Below are positions 7,960 through 16,128 of a stretch of DNA of 64,000 nt, in pieces. Position 1 is the first letter of the stretch. Each line of letters opens with the position of its first letter. A program made the position numbers and the translations under genes. The stretch lies in contig NZ_FORF01000015.1 in assembly GCF_900113935.1 (NCBI RefSeq), positions 1-64,000 on the forward strand. Direction: 5' to 3'. The notes under the pieces were generated by a model. The model had not been told where the DNA came from and ran no database searches. It saw nothing but the letters and a program-made list of their open reading frames with translations. This DNA comes from Aquamicrobium aerolatum DSM 21857 (lineage in GTDB: Bacteria; Pseudomonadota; Alphaproteobacteria; Rhizobiales; Rhizobiaceae).

Positions 7960-8040
7960 AGTCTCTTAAGCTAACAAAAGGTGCTAATGACCCCTGCTAG
8001 GGTAGAAATCTAAACATCTGATTTTGTTAAGAAAATATAT

Positions 8041-8114
8041 TGGCTGGGGAACCTGGATTCGAACCAGGACTAACGGAGTCAGAGTCCGTGGGTCTACCGT
8101 TAACCTATTCCCCA
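8041..8114 (-). tRNA. tRNA-Gln (anticodon CUG)
   Basis: On the minus strand the sequence starts TGGGGAATAGGTTAACGG. It forms a 7-bp acceptor stem (TGGGGAA with TTCCCCA) and a T-arm with GGTTCGAATCC. The anticodon arm ACGGA-CTCTGAC-TCCGT has a seven-base loop CTCTGAC, giving anticodon CTG, hence glutamine. The 3' CCA is encoded (8041-8043). Length is 74 with CCA. Confidence 0.95.
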
Positions 8115-8308
8115 AGAAGCGATTCTGATGCGATCCGCTTTGGTGCCGCCGCTTTGTGTTGCGGTGAACGAGGCCCGATATAGAGGCCGCGGATAAATAG
8201 TCAACCCTATTCTTGCAAGACAGGCTGCGTGTTGTGGAAAAATTGCACAGCGCTGGGTTGGTGTTTACCTCAAGCGCTGGTATCCTGACTCCAACGTAGA
8301 AAATCAAG

Positions 8309-9799
8309 GTGCCTGCAGCGTCCGGTTGGGCTCGCGCGGCGCTGAAGGATAATAATTTGAGAGACCCCCGAAAGGGCGCGAAAGCGTCGGATGAAGGGGC
8401 GTCAGGTGGACTGGAGGGCCCATCGCGGGCCAGGCAGCGACCTACTGAGCGGAACGCAAATGCTGTTCCTGCCAGAGACGGCCCGCATGAAGCGCGGGCT
8501 GATCAGGACGCCCATCAAGGCAAGGGCCCGCTGAAAAAGCGCCGCAAGAGGCGTCGCGGACGGAAGGTCTTTGCGCGTGACAAGGATGCGGTGCCGCCTG
8601 GGCCTGCGTCCGGGTCACCAGCGTGTGCGTCGGAAGGCAACGACACCGCGGCCGACGGCAGGCGCGTCTCAAACGGGCGGCGTGCCCCGGCGGCACACTT
8701 GTCTGGCAGCCGTTCTGAACCACGCCCCGCACAGCATCAGCCGACAGGATCCAAGGGCGGCCACGGCAAGTTTGGCAGCAGGTCTGCCGAATTGCCTGTC
8801 TACGCGGCCCTGGATCTGGGGACGAACAATTGCCGTCTCCTTGTCGCGGTTCCGACCGGGCCGGGACAGTTTCGGGTCATCGATGCGTTCTCGCGGATCG
8901 TTCGTCTGGGCGAGGGGCTTTCAACGTCAGGTCGCCTGAATGACAATGCGATGGATCGCGCTGTCGAAGCGTTGAAAGTGTGTGGCGACAAGCTGAGGGC
9001 GCGACAGGTCCGCAAGGCGCGGCTGATCGCTACCGAGGCGTGCAGAACCGCCGCCAATGGAAGCGACTTTCTGCGCAGGGTTGAGATTGAAGCGGGGCTC
9101 AAACTCGAGATCATCGACCGCAAGACGGAAGCACGACTGGCAGTTTCAGGATGCGGCTCTCTTGTCGAGCGCAATACTGATGGGGTGGTCCTGTTCGATA
9201 TTGGTGGCGGTTCTTCGGAAATCGCACTGATCGACATTTCGCGTCACAGAACACCGCGCCTGGCGAATCACATTGTGTCCTGGACGTCGCTGCCGGTCGG
9301 CGTTGTCTCGCTTGCAGAACGTTTCGGCGGGCGTGAAGTGACCCCGGAAATTTTCGAGGCCATGGTTCTGGCCGTGATGCAGATGCTTGATGGCTTCGAG
9401 GGGCGTACGAAGTTGGCGCATCTGGGCGCGGACGCTCGTTTCTATCTACTTGGAACTTCCGGCACGGTGACGACACTTGCGGGGGTTCATCTCGGGCTGG
9501 AGCGCTATGACCGGCGGCAGGTCGACGGACTGTGGATGGACAATGCCAATGTCGATGCAATGATTTCCAAACTTTTGGGTTGGAATTTTGAAGCACGGAT
9601 GGCCAATCCTTGCATCGGCGCGGATAGGGCCGATCTGGTTCTTGCGGGCTGCGCAATTCTCGAGGCGATTCGCAGATATTGGCCTTCCGAGCGAATCCGA
9701 GTGGCCGATCGCGGCCTGCGAGAAGGGATATTGTCCGAATTGATGGCAGATGATGGCGCCTGGCGGAATCCGCGTCGTCGAGGAGCGTTGGGTCGATGA
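8309..9799 (+). CDS. Ppx/GppA family phosphatase with a long basic N-terminal extension
   Basis: Residues about 165-480 are an ASKHA-fold exopolyphosphatase/guanosine pentaphosphatase domain. It shows the phosphate-1 motif [38 protein letters not shown] and the phosphate-2 motif [26 protein letters not shown] follows. Such enzymes hydrolyse polyphosphate or pppGpp. The first 160 residues are low-complexity, rich in Arg, Lys, Gly and Ala (for example [13 protein letters not shown]), and probably disordered; they could bind nucleic acid or polyphosphate. The start is uncertain: GTG 8309 gives the longest form and there is no strong ribosome site. The stop overlaps the start of rlmE by four bases (ATGA), so the pair is an operon. 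Confidence 0.87.
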   Translation: MPAASGWARAALKDNNLRDPRKGAKASDEGASGGLEGPSRARQRPTERNANAVPARDGPHEARADQDAHQGKGPLKKRRKRRRGRKVFARDKDAVPPGPASGSPACASEGNDTAADGRRVSNGRRAPAAHLSGSRSEPRPAQHQPTGSKGGHGKFGSRSAELPVYAALDLGTNNCRLLVAVPTGPGQFRVIDAFSRIVRLGEGLSTSGRLNDNAMDRAVEALKVCGDKLRARQVRKARLIATEACRTAANGSDFLRRVEIEAGLKLEIIDRKTEARLAVSGCGSLVERNTDGVVLFDIGGGSSEIALIDISRHRTPRLANHIVSWTSLPVGVVSLAERFGGREVTPEIFEAMVLAVMQMLDGFEGRTKLAHLGADARFYLLGTSGTVTTLAGVHLGLERYDRRQVDGLWMDNANVDAMISKLLGWNFEARMANPCIGADRADLVLAGCAILEAIRRYWPSERIRVADRGLREGILSELMADDGAWRNPRRRGALGR

Positions 9800-10542
9800 A
9801 AAAACCTGGAAGCGGTACGCCGAAGACAAGTGGCGCACGCGTTCTCAAAACCCGTATCAAGAAGAAGCGGGGTCTGAAGAATTCGTCGCGGCGGTGGCTG
9901 GAGCGACATCTTAACGATCCCTATGTGCTGAGATCCAAGGCCGAAGGATACCGCTCGCGCGCAGCCTTCAAGCTGATCGAGATCGACGACAAGCACAAGC
10001 TGTTGCAGCCAGGTCAGAGGGTGATCGATCTTGGGGCTGCTCCTGGCGGCTGGTTGCAGGTTGCCGCGGCACGGGTGAAGTCGCCGGAGGATGCGCCAAC
10101 TGTCGTGGGCATTGACTATCTTGGTCTAGATCCGGTTCCCGGCACCACGATCCTGGAGATGGATTTTCTTGATGACGACGCACCGGCGCGTTTGATGGAA
10201 ACCCTTGGTGGCGCGCCGGACATCGTCATGTCGGATATGGCTGCGCCGACGACAGGCCATCGTCGAACCGACCATATCCGTACGATGCATCTGTGTGAGG
10301 TCGCGGCAGACTTCGCGGTGCAGGTGTTGAAGGAAGGAGGGCACTTCCTCGCCAAGACGTTCCAAGGCGGGACTGAAAGCACTCTCCTTGACCTGCTGAA
10401 GCGGAATTTTCGGACGGTGCAGCACGTCAAGCCACCGGCATCGCGAGAGGAATCGGTCGAGCTCTACATTCTCGCCAAGCACTTCAAGGGACGTGGTGAG
10501 GGGAGCGAAGCTGAACCTGAGGGAGAGTCGGCGGAGTCCTGA
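9796..10542 (+). CDS. rlmE: 23S rRNA (uridine-2552-2'-O)-methyltransferase RlmE (FtsJ/RrmJ)
   Basis: This 248-residue SAM-dependent methyltransferase modifies U2552 of 23S rRNA in the ribosome A-loop. The family core is complete. It includes [16 protein letters not shown] with the catalytic lysine, the SAM motif [16 protein letters not shown], the aspartate of [16 protein letters not shown], and [15 protein letters not shown] with the second catalytic lysine. A basic N-terminus (about 30 residues, [20 protein letters not shown]) and an acidic C-terminal tail are typical of the rhizobial form. It is translationally coupled to the preceding Ppx/GppA gene by ATGA overlap. Confidence 0.95.
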   Translation: MKKPGSGTPKTSGARVLKTRIKKKRGLKNSSRRWLERHLNDPYVLRSKAEGYRSRAAFKLIEIDDKHKLLQPGQRVIDLGAAPGGWLQVAAARVKSPEDAPTVVGIDYLGLDPVPGTTILEMDFLDDDAPARLMETLGGAPDIVMSDMAAPTTGHRRTDHIRTMHLCEVAADFAVQVLKEGGHFLAKTFQGGTESTLLDLLKRNFRTVQHVKPPASREESVELYILAKHFKGRGEGSEAEPEGESAES

Positions 10543-10717
10543 GAGACCGGCTTTGCCGATTGTCCCGTAAGTACTTGCTGTGAGGATCGCTGAGGTTGCA
10601 GACGGTTCGTTGCGGTGATCGGGGCGCGAATGGCGGGCCACCATCAGGGTGATGGTTAGCGAAAGCGCGTCGCGATCTTTCAGATTCGCTCCTTGCGCTT
10701 TAGCTTCTTGTTTTTAC

Positions 10718-10762
10718 GCATGTCTTTGTCTCGAAACCGGTTCTCACTTTCGGAAGACATGC
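10718..10762. repeat. Rhizobiales-type interspersed palindromic repeat, copy 1
   Basis: The element begins GCATGTCTTTG and ends GGAAGACATGC, so its arms GCATGTCTT/AAGACATGC pair, with an ACCGGTT centre. It lies between the convergent rlmE and aminotransferase genes, where it may also serve as a bidirectional transcription end. A related copy is at 13885-13926 and a weaker one near 12553-12610. Confidence 0.65.
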
Positions 10763-10763
10763 T

Positions 10764-11945
10764 TTAAAGGATCGAGATGACTTTTGCGGCAAGGTCGTCA
10801 AGCCTGTCGCCCGGCAGACCGGCGACGTTGAAGCGGCTGTCGCTGACAATGTAGACGCCGTGCTTCTCGCGCAATTCCATGACCTGTGTCTGTGTCAGGC
10901 CGAGACGGGAGAACATGCCGCGCTGGTTCGCGATAAAGTCGAAGCGCTCCGAGTTCGACTGGCGCCGCAGAGCTTCTGCAAAACCGTTACGAAGGCTCAA
11001 CATACGCAGGCGGACCGATTCCAGTTCTGCCTGCCAGTTGGCGCGCAAATCGTCGTCATGCAGGACAATACGCACGCAAGCGGCAGCGTGATCGGGTGGC
11101 ATTGACCAGATGCAACGTCCGACGCCGAGCAGTTGGCTGTAGGCGATGTCAGCTTCTGACCTGTTGCGACCCAGAATGATGGCGGCACCGGCGCGGTCGC
11201 GATAAACGGAAAAATTCTTGGAGCAGCTTGCCGCAACAAGCATCTCAGGGACGGTTTCTGCCAGAATCCGCACCCCGGCTGCGTCTTCCTCGAGACCTTC
11301 TCCGAAACCCTGATAGGCGATGTCGACAAGCGGAATCAGCCCTTTCCGGACCATAAGATCGGCCAGCGTTTTCCAGTGTTCCGGTGCGAGATCCGCGCCG
11401 GTCGGGTTGTGGCAGCAGCCGTGCAGCAGGACGACATCGCCCGCTGGAAGTTGCTCCAGCGCGTCGAGCATGGCATCGACGTCAACGCTGTTCGTATACG
11501 CATCAAAATATGGGTAGATGTTTGTCGTCAGGCCGGAAGCTGTGATGATTGGCACGTGGTTCGGCCAGGTTGGGCTGGGCACCCAAACCGTCGCATCGGG
11601 ACGCGCGAGCCGCAGCAGATCTGACAGGGCTCGCAGCGCACCGGTTCCGCCGGGGGTCTGCGCTGCCCGCAACCGTGTGCGGTCAGCCTTGTCTCCCATC
11701 AGAAGACCGATCATCAATTCATTGAAAACGGTGTCTCCGGCAAGGCCGAGATAGCTTTTGGTCGCTTGCGTTTCATGCAGACGGCGCTCGGCTTTTCGGA
11801 CTGCCTGCATGACCGGTGTCTTGCCGGTTGCGTCCTTGTAGACGCCTACGCCGAGATCGATTTTTTCCGCGCGCGGGTCGTCTCGGAACATCGACATAAG
11901 CATCAGGATGCCGTCGGGTGCAGCAGGATTAAGTGTCTCAAACAT
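10764..11945 (-). CDS. Aromatic/aspartate aminotransferase (class I, AspC/TyrB type)
   Basis: This 393-residue fold-type I PLP enzyme opens with FETLNPAAPDGILMLMSMF and DDPRAEKIDLGVGVYKDATG, the start of the Ia aminotransferase subgroup. LLHGCCHNPTGADL carries the PLP-ring asparagine region, and the Schiff-base lysine is in AASCSKNFSVYRDRAG. It transfers amino groups between aromatic amino acids or aspartate and 2-oxo acids; TatA/TyrB rather than AspC is favoured by similarity of pattern but not proven. It is a single gene on the minus strand, convergent with rlmE across a palindromic repeat. Confidence 0.9.
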   Translation of the reverse strand: MFETLNPAAPDGILMLMSMFRDDPRAEKIDLGVGVYKDATGKTPVMQAVRKAERRLHETQATKSYLGLAGDTVFNELMIGLLMGDKADRTRLRAAQTPGGTGALRALSDLLRLARPDATVWVPSPTWPNHVPIITASGLTTNIYPYFDAYTNSVDVDAMLDALEQLPAGDVVLLHGCCHNPTGADLAPEHWKTLADLMVRKGLIPLVDIAYQGFGEGLEEDAAGVRILAETVPEMLVAASCSKNFSVYRDRAGAAIILGRNRSEADIAYSQLLGVGRCIWSMPPDHAAACVRIVLHDDDLRANWQAELESVRLRMLSLRNGFAEALRRQSNSERFDFIANQRGMFSRLGLTQTQVMELREKHGVYIVSDSRFNVAGLPGDRLDDLAAKVISIL

Positions 11946-12077
11946 GAAAATCTACTCCACAAGCCGGCGCAACCAAGCCCCAAATCCACATGCAGTGCAA
12001 CCTCTATGCGTGTGGGCAGAGTAGAAGGCTCGTGCATGTTGCAGTTATGCGTCGGTCGTCGCGCCGGGGAGAGATCC

Positions 12078-12491
12078 TCATGATGAGCTGTGTGGGTTGT
12101 CGACCCGCAACACGGTCAAGGCATGGCCGCGTCCGTCCGGGGTCATCCATTCCATCCCTTGTCCGGTAGACAGTCCTATCAGCGCGACACCCGCCGGTGT
12201 GAGGACAGAGACTTTTCCAGCATTTTCGTCTGCATCATCCGGGAAAACCAGTTCCGCGCGCCGGGCTTCTCCGGCTTCAGTACGCCAAACAACTGTTGAG
12301 CCCATGCGAATGACCGTGGCGGGGACGCGCGTGTCCGGAACTATCCTCGCGCGGCCAAGTTCTTCGCCCAATGTCTCGGAAAGCGTCTCATTGAGACTCG
12401 ACGCCGAATTCAGGATGAGCGACAGACGGCCATGGTCATTCTCCCCGATAACTATCGGGCTTTTTCTCTCCCTGCGAAAGCTTCTCTGCAT
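12078..12491 (-). CDS. rnk: Nucleoside diphosphate kinase regulator Rnk (GreA/GreB C-terminal family)
   Basis: This 137-residue protein has the Rnk architecture. A short N-terminal helical part (DHGRLSLILNSASSLNETLSETLGEELGRARIV) lacks the long GreA coiled coil. A GreA/GreB C-terminal domain follows (IRMGSTVVWRTEAGEARR, ELVFPDDADENAGKVSVLTP, GVALIGLSTGQGMEW). Rnk binds RNA polymerase near the secondary channel without cleavage-factor activity. It was named for raising nucleoside diphosphate kinase. It is monocistronic and divergent from the ferredoxin reductase gene. Confidence 0.85.
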   Translation of the reverse strand: MQRSFRRERKSPIVIGENDHGRLSLILNSASSLNETLSETLGEELGRARIVPDTRVPATVIRMGSTVVWRTEAGEARRAELVFPDDADENAGKVSVLTPAGVALIGLSTGQGMEWMTPDGRGHALTVLRVDNPHSSS

Positions 12492-12552
12492 ATCGGTCCG
12501 TCGGTTGTTGTGGAATGGTTCAGTGAATGTATGAAATTAAGTACAGGTTTCT

Positions 12553-12610
12553 GTTTTTACGCACGATTTCTGCGCCGAAAACCCGGTCTGGAACCGGGAA
12601 GATGTCTTGC
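12553..12610. repeat. Degenerate interspersed palindromic repeat, copy 2
   Basis: The sequence TTTTACGCACGATTTC, then CCGAAAACCCGGTCTGGAACC and GGGAAGATGTC, follows the layout of the 10718-10762 element but with many changes. It still pairs around CCCGGT...ACCGGG. It lies between divergent genes, unlike the other two copies. Confidence 0.4.
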
Positions 12611-12673
12611 ATCGACAGATTTTTCTCCCGCTGCTACTGCGGTAGTTGCGGGTGAGGCAGAAAGGATAGTCGA

Positions 12674-13885
12674 GTGGCCGAGAGCGCGATTTCACGAGTG
12701 GTGATCATCGGAAGTGGACAGGCCGGCGTAGAGTGTGCGGCCGCGCTGAGGGCGCAGGGTTTTCCAGGCGCGATCTCCATCATCGGTGACGACCCTCATC
12801 TTCCATACCAGCGTCCGCCATTGTCGAAAGAATTTCTGAAAAGTGCAGCTGATTCATCGTTGCCACTTAAAGGTGAGGCCTTTTATGCAGCTAACAATAT
12901 CGACCTATGCTTGGGCGTAGCTGTCCATTTCATTGAGCGAGATGCTGGCCGGGTCATTCTCGGCAATGGCGATGTGATCCCCTACGATCATCTCGTAATT
13001 GCCACTGGCGCCCGCAACCGTTTCCCACCTGTCGTGGGCCTCGATCCAGACAAGGTGCTGGAACTACGAACGCTTGCAGACGCCCAGGAGATGACAAGCA
13101 GACTCGATCAGCTGCGAACGATCGTGATAATCGGTGGCGGCTTCATCGGGCTTGAGGTCGCGGCGCTGTTGCGACAACGGCAGGTCGATGTGCATGTCGT
13201 GGAGGCGGCAGACCGCCTCATGTCGCGCGTTCTTACTCCGATGATGAGCGCTGAGTTCGCGAACATTCACCGGGAGCAGGGGACGCATCTGCATCTTGGC
13301 GTTGTGGCAAAGTCTGTGGACGGCAGCCGGGTTACGCTCTCTCAAGGAACCACGATCAACGCTGATGCGGTGCTGGTCGCTGCAGGTGTCGTGCCGAATG
13401 TCGAGATTGCAGCAGAGGCTGGCCTTGCGGTGCAGAATGGCATCGTTGTTGACGAGTTGCTGCTGACTTCGGACCCCAACATTTCTGCAATAGGTGACTG
13501 TTCACTTCACCCAAGCCGATGGGGATCGGGCATTATTCGTCTGGAATCTGTCCAGAATGCCGTGGATCAGGCCAAGTGTGTGGCAAGGCGACTGGTGGGG
13601 AATCCGGCACCGTATGACAGTCTGCCATGGTTCTGGTCTTATCAGGGCGAGGCCAAGTTGCAGATCGCGGGTCTGGGGCAAGGGATGGACGATGCCGTCT
13701 TGCGTGGCGATCCGGCGACCGGGAAATTTTCGGTATTTGCCTATCGTGAGGGACGATTGATTGCGGTTGAGAGCGTCAACAGTGCGGCCGACCACATGGT
13801 GGCACGGCGCCTGCTTGCCGGGGGGCGTTCGATCGACCGCGATGTTGCGGGCGATCTGTCGATTGACCTCAAGTCGTTGCTTTAG
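12674..13885 (+). CDS. FAD-dependent ferredoxin reductase (rhodocoxin/putidaredoxin reductase type)
   Basis: This 403-residue pyridine nucleotide-disulphide oxidoreductase carries the N-terminal FAD motif VVIIGSGQAGVECAAALRAQG, then DDPHLPYQRPPLSKEFL and VIATGARNRFPP. The NAD(P)H motif IVIIGGGFIGLEVAALLRQR and TSDPNISAIGDCSLHP come next. A C-terminal reductase domain resembling the AIF/BphA4 class ends the protein (FWSYQGEAKLQIAGLGQG). Such enzymes pass electrons from NAD(P)H to a 2Fe-2S ferredoxin serving a P450 or dioxygenase. No ferredoxin or oxygenase gene is adjacent. The start is GTG 12674, preceded by AAAGGATAG. Confidence 0.88.
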   Translation: MAESAISRVVIIGSGQAGVECAAALRAQGFPGAISIIGDDPHLPYQRPPLSKEFLKSAADSSLPLKGEAFYAANNIDLCLGVAVHFIERDAGRVILGNGDVIPYDHLVIATGARNRFPPVVGLDPDKVLELRTLADAQEMTSRLDQLRTIVIIGGGFIGLEVAALLRQRQVDVHVVEAADRLMSRVLTPMMSAEFANIHREQGTHLHLGVVAKSVDGSRVTLSQGTTINADAVLVAAGVVPNVEIAAEAGLAVQNGIVVDELLLTSDPNISAIGDCSLHPSRWGSGIIRLESVQNAVDQAKCVARRLVGNPAPYDSLPWFWSYQGEAKLQIAGLGQGMDDAVLRGDPATGKFSVFAYREGRLIAVESVNSAADHMVARRLLAGGRSIDRDVAGDLSIDLKSLL

Positions 13886-13926
13886 CGTATGTCTCCCGAA
13901 AGTGGGAACCGGTTTCGGGAAAAAGC
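13885..13926. repeat. Interspersed palindromic repeat, copy 3
   Basis: This begins at the last base of the reductase stop codon: GCGTATGTCTCCCGAAAGTG followed by GGAACCGGTTTCGGG. Arms CCCGAAA and TTTCGGG pair around GTGGGAACCGG. It is an inverted relative of the 10718-10762 element and again sits between convergent genes. Confidence 0.65.
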
Positions 13927-14015
13927 TTGTGCGAATGAGGCAACTCAAGGCCTATCCGTAAAATCGCGACACGCTGCGTTGGAAATTATGAGTCTATTCA
14001 AGTCGCTGTAGGCGT

Positions 14016-16115
14016 TTATTCAACGAACAGCTTGACGCTGTCGGAACGCCCGGCTGCATCGATGACCGTCAGCGTCGAAAATCCCGCGCCGGTCGGCACC
14101 CAGGTCATCGTGCGGCGGCGCGACACGCTGTCAAATGCCCTACCATTGGCGAGCCATCGAAATGGCGCACGTCCTCCCTGCAGTTTGAGAGCGACAGTGT
14201 TCAGCCCGCCTTCGATCCGTTCAACCCTGGCGCCCTGCGGCGGAAAAATGATCTGCGGAGCCGGCTCGGCAAGAGGGCGCTCCTGCAGTTCCTCCTTGCC
14301 GGTTGCAAAACGTCTCAACGTAATTGGCAAATCAGAATACGAGCTGCGAAATGCACCAGTCGGCGGGCGCGGCAAAGAGAGGATGGCAACACCGGATTTC
14401 GCGAATGCCTCGAACAAGATCGGTGCGGCTGACTGATAGCCTGCCAGACCCGGTACTGGCGCACCATCGGGACGACCGACCCATACGCCGATGACATGCC
14501 GTCCATCGAAGCCAACGGACCACGCATCACGATAGCCGTAGCTCGTTCCAGTCTTGTAGGCGATGCCCTGACGTCTGGATCCTTCTGGTGGTGTAATGCC
14601 GCCGAGCATATCGCTGACTTGCCAGGAGGCTGCACTCTCCAAAAGACGTGAGCGCTGGCGCGGACCGGGAAGGTTCCCAAGGCTTGTCACCTCGCCGAGG
14701 TTTGGAAACGCAGTGTAAAGCTGGACGAGGTCGTGGAGAGAAATTCCAGCACCTCCGAGCGCGATGGCCAACCCTGGCCGCTCGAAACGGGGAAGAGCCA
14801 TTTCGATACCGGCCTGCCGGAAGCGCGTGGTCAGCTTTGCCGGACCGACACTATCAAGAAGATGTACGGCAGGCACATTCAGTGACATCTGCAGCGCGGT
14901 ACGGATTGATACGTCGCCCTGGTAGGCAAGATCGAAGTTGCGTGGGCGGTAGCCACTGAAGTTTGATGGCCGATCTTCGATAACAGTTTCCTGCGCTACC
15001 AATCCTTCCTCGAACGCAAGACCGTAGATGAACGGCTTGAGGGTTGAGCCCGGTGAGCGCACGGCGCGCGTCATATCCACCCAACCGGCGCGGGTTGAAT
15101 CGAAAAAGCCGGCCGAGCCAACATCTGCGATCACGTCGCCATTGTGCGCATCAGCCATCACGATTGCGACAGAGATACGCGGTCCGAGTTGCGTCGCAGC
15201 CAGGTGGGCGACACGCTCAAGCGCCTCCTGAGTACGGCGGTCGATTGTCAGTTGATGACGTTTCTGGAGGGGGGCGATGGCCAGCGCGCGCTGCGCCGCG
15301 TGTGCGGCCAGAAATGGCAGCGCTAGGCGTTGGGAGGGGACAGAATCCATCATGCCCCGTTCGGCCTCTCCCTTGTCGATATGCTGTTCGGAAGCCATCC
15401 GCTCAAGCACGCGGTCGCGTGCCGCCAGAGCGTTTACCGGGTTTGTGTCTGGCCGTCGCCGCTCAGGTAATTGCGGCAATGCGACGAGCAATGCCGCCTC
15501 ACTCACCAGAAGACGCTTCGGTTCCTTGCCATACCAACCCAGAGTAGCTGCCCGAATGCCCTCAAGATTGCCGCCATACGGAGCCAGAGTGAGATATCGT
15601 TCCAGAATTTCGTCTTTGCCGAGACGCCGCTCGATCTGAACAGCCCGCAACATCTGCCGAATTTTGGCGGACAGGGAACGCTTTTCACGCGGCTCGATCA
15701 GGCGTGCCAACTGCATGGAGATGGTCGAGCCGCCTGACACGATGCGGCCATTTGTGACCAACTGGAGCGCCGCCCGTCCTATCGCGATCAAGTCGATGCC
15801 ACGATGAGCGTAAAATCGTCGATCTTCGTATGCGATCAGCATGTCGACAAACCGAGGGTCCACATCGTCCAATGCGACGGTGAATCGCCAGACACCTTGC
15901 GGCGTGGCAAGCGAACGCAACAGTGCGCCGTTGCGGTCCACCACCTCCGTTGAAACGTCGAAATGATCCAGAGGCGGCGGGTAGGCCGCATCCAGCGATC
16001 GCAGCGTTGCCATCAACGTCATGCCGATGATGGCGGTCGCGCCCAGCGCGAGCACTGGCCATCTTCGGCAGGCGCGGGCCTGCATGATCAGCTTCGTAGG
16101 GAGTGCCATCGCCAT
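14016..16115 (-). CDS. pbpC: Penicillin-binding protein 1C
   Basis: This 699-residue bifunctional peptidoglycan synthase has an N-terminal anchor (about 18-38). A GT51 glycosyltransferase domain follows (YEDRRFYAHRGIDLIAIGRA, SGGSTISMQLARL, KDEILERYLTLAPYG). The transpeptidase domain has SPGSTLKPFIYG for the catalytic serine and YKTGTSYGYRDAW. A C-terminal BiPBP_C domain (about 610-699) is present. PBP1C acts at the inner membrane, facing the periplasm. It follows the alpha-2-macroglobulin gene on the same strand with a 13-base gap, the classic pairing in which macroglobulin traps proteases that enter after wall damage and PBP1C repairs the wall. Confidence 0.95.
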   Translation of the reverse strand: MAMALPTKLIMQARACRRWPVLALGATAIIGMTLMATLRSLDAAYPPPLDHFDVSTEVVDRNGALLRSLATPQGVWRFTVALDDVDPRFVDMLIAYEDRRFYAHRGIDLIAIGRAALQLVTNGRIVSGGSTISMQLARLIEPREKRSLSAKIRQMLRAVQIERRLGKDEILERYLTLAPYGGNLEGIRAATLGWYGKEPKRLLVSEAALLVALPQLPERRRPDTNPVNALAARDRVLERMASEQHIDKGEAERGMMDSVPSQRLALPFLAAHAAQRALAIAPLQKRHQLTIDRRTQEALERVAHLAATQLGPRISVAIVMADAHNGDVIADVGSAGFFDSTRAGWVDMTRAVRSPGSTLKPFIYGLAFEEGLVAQETVIEDRPSNFSGYRPRNFDLAYQGDVSIRTALQMSLNVPAVHLLDSVGPAKLTTRFRQAGIEMALPRFERPGLAIALGGAGISLHDLVQLYTAFPNLGEVTSLGNLPGPRQRSRLLESAASWQVSDMLGGITPPEGSRRQGIAYKTGTSYGYRDAWSVGFDGRHVIGVWVGRPDGAPVPGLAGYQSAAPILFEAFAKSGVAILSLPRPPTGAFRSSYSDLPITLRRFATGKEELQERPLAEPAPQIIFPPQGARVERIEGGLNTVALKLQGGRAPFRWLANGRAFDSVSRRRTMTWVPTGAGFSTLTVIDAAGRSDSVKLFVE

Positions 16116-16128
16116 AGTGGCCGTGAAA

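Larger units (their letters stand above)
7419..8040. other. Intergenic zone with decayed coding fragments next to a tRNA
   Basis: About 620 bases between the flavin protein and tRNA-Gln hold no full-length gene. Two open stretches with coding-like character are listed separately (7545-7724 plus, 7792-7959 minus). A region next to a tRNA gene with truncated frames is a common landing and decay zone for mobile DNA. No integrase or attachment duplication is visible here. Confidence 0.5.
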
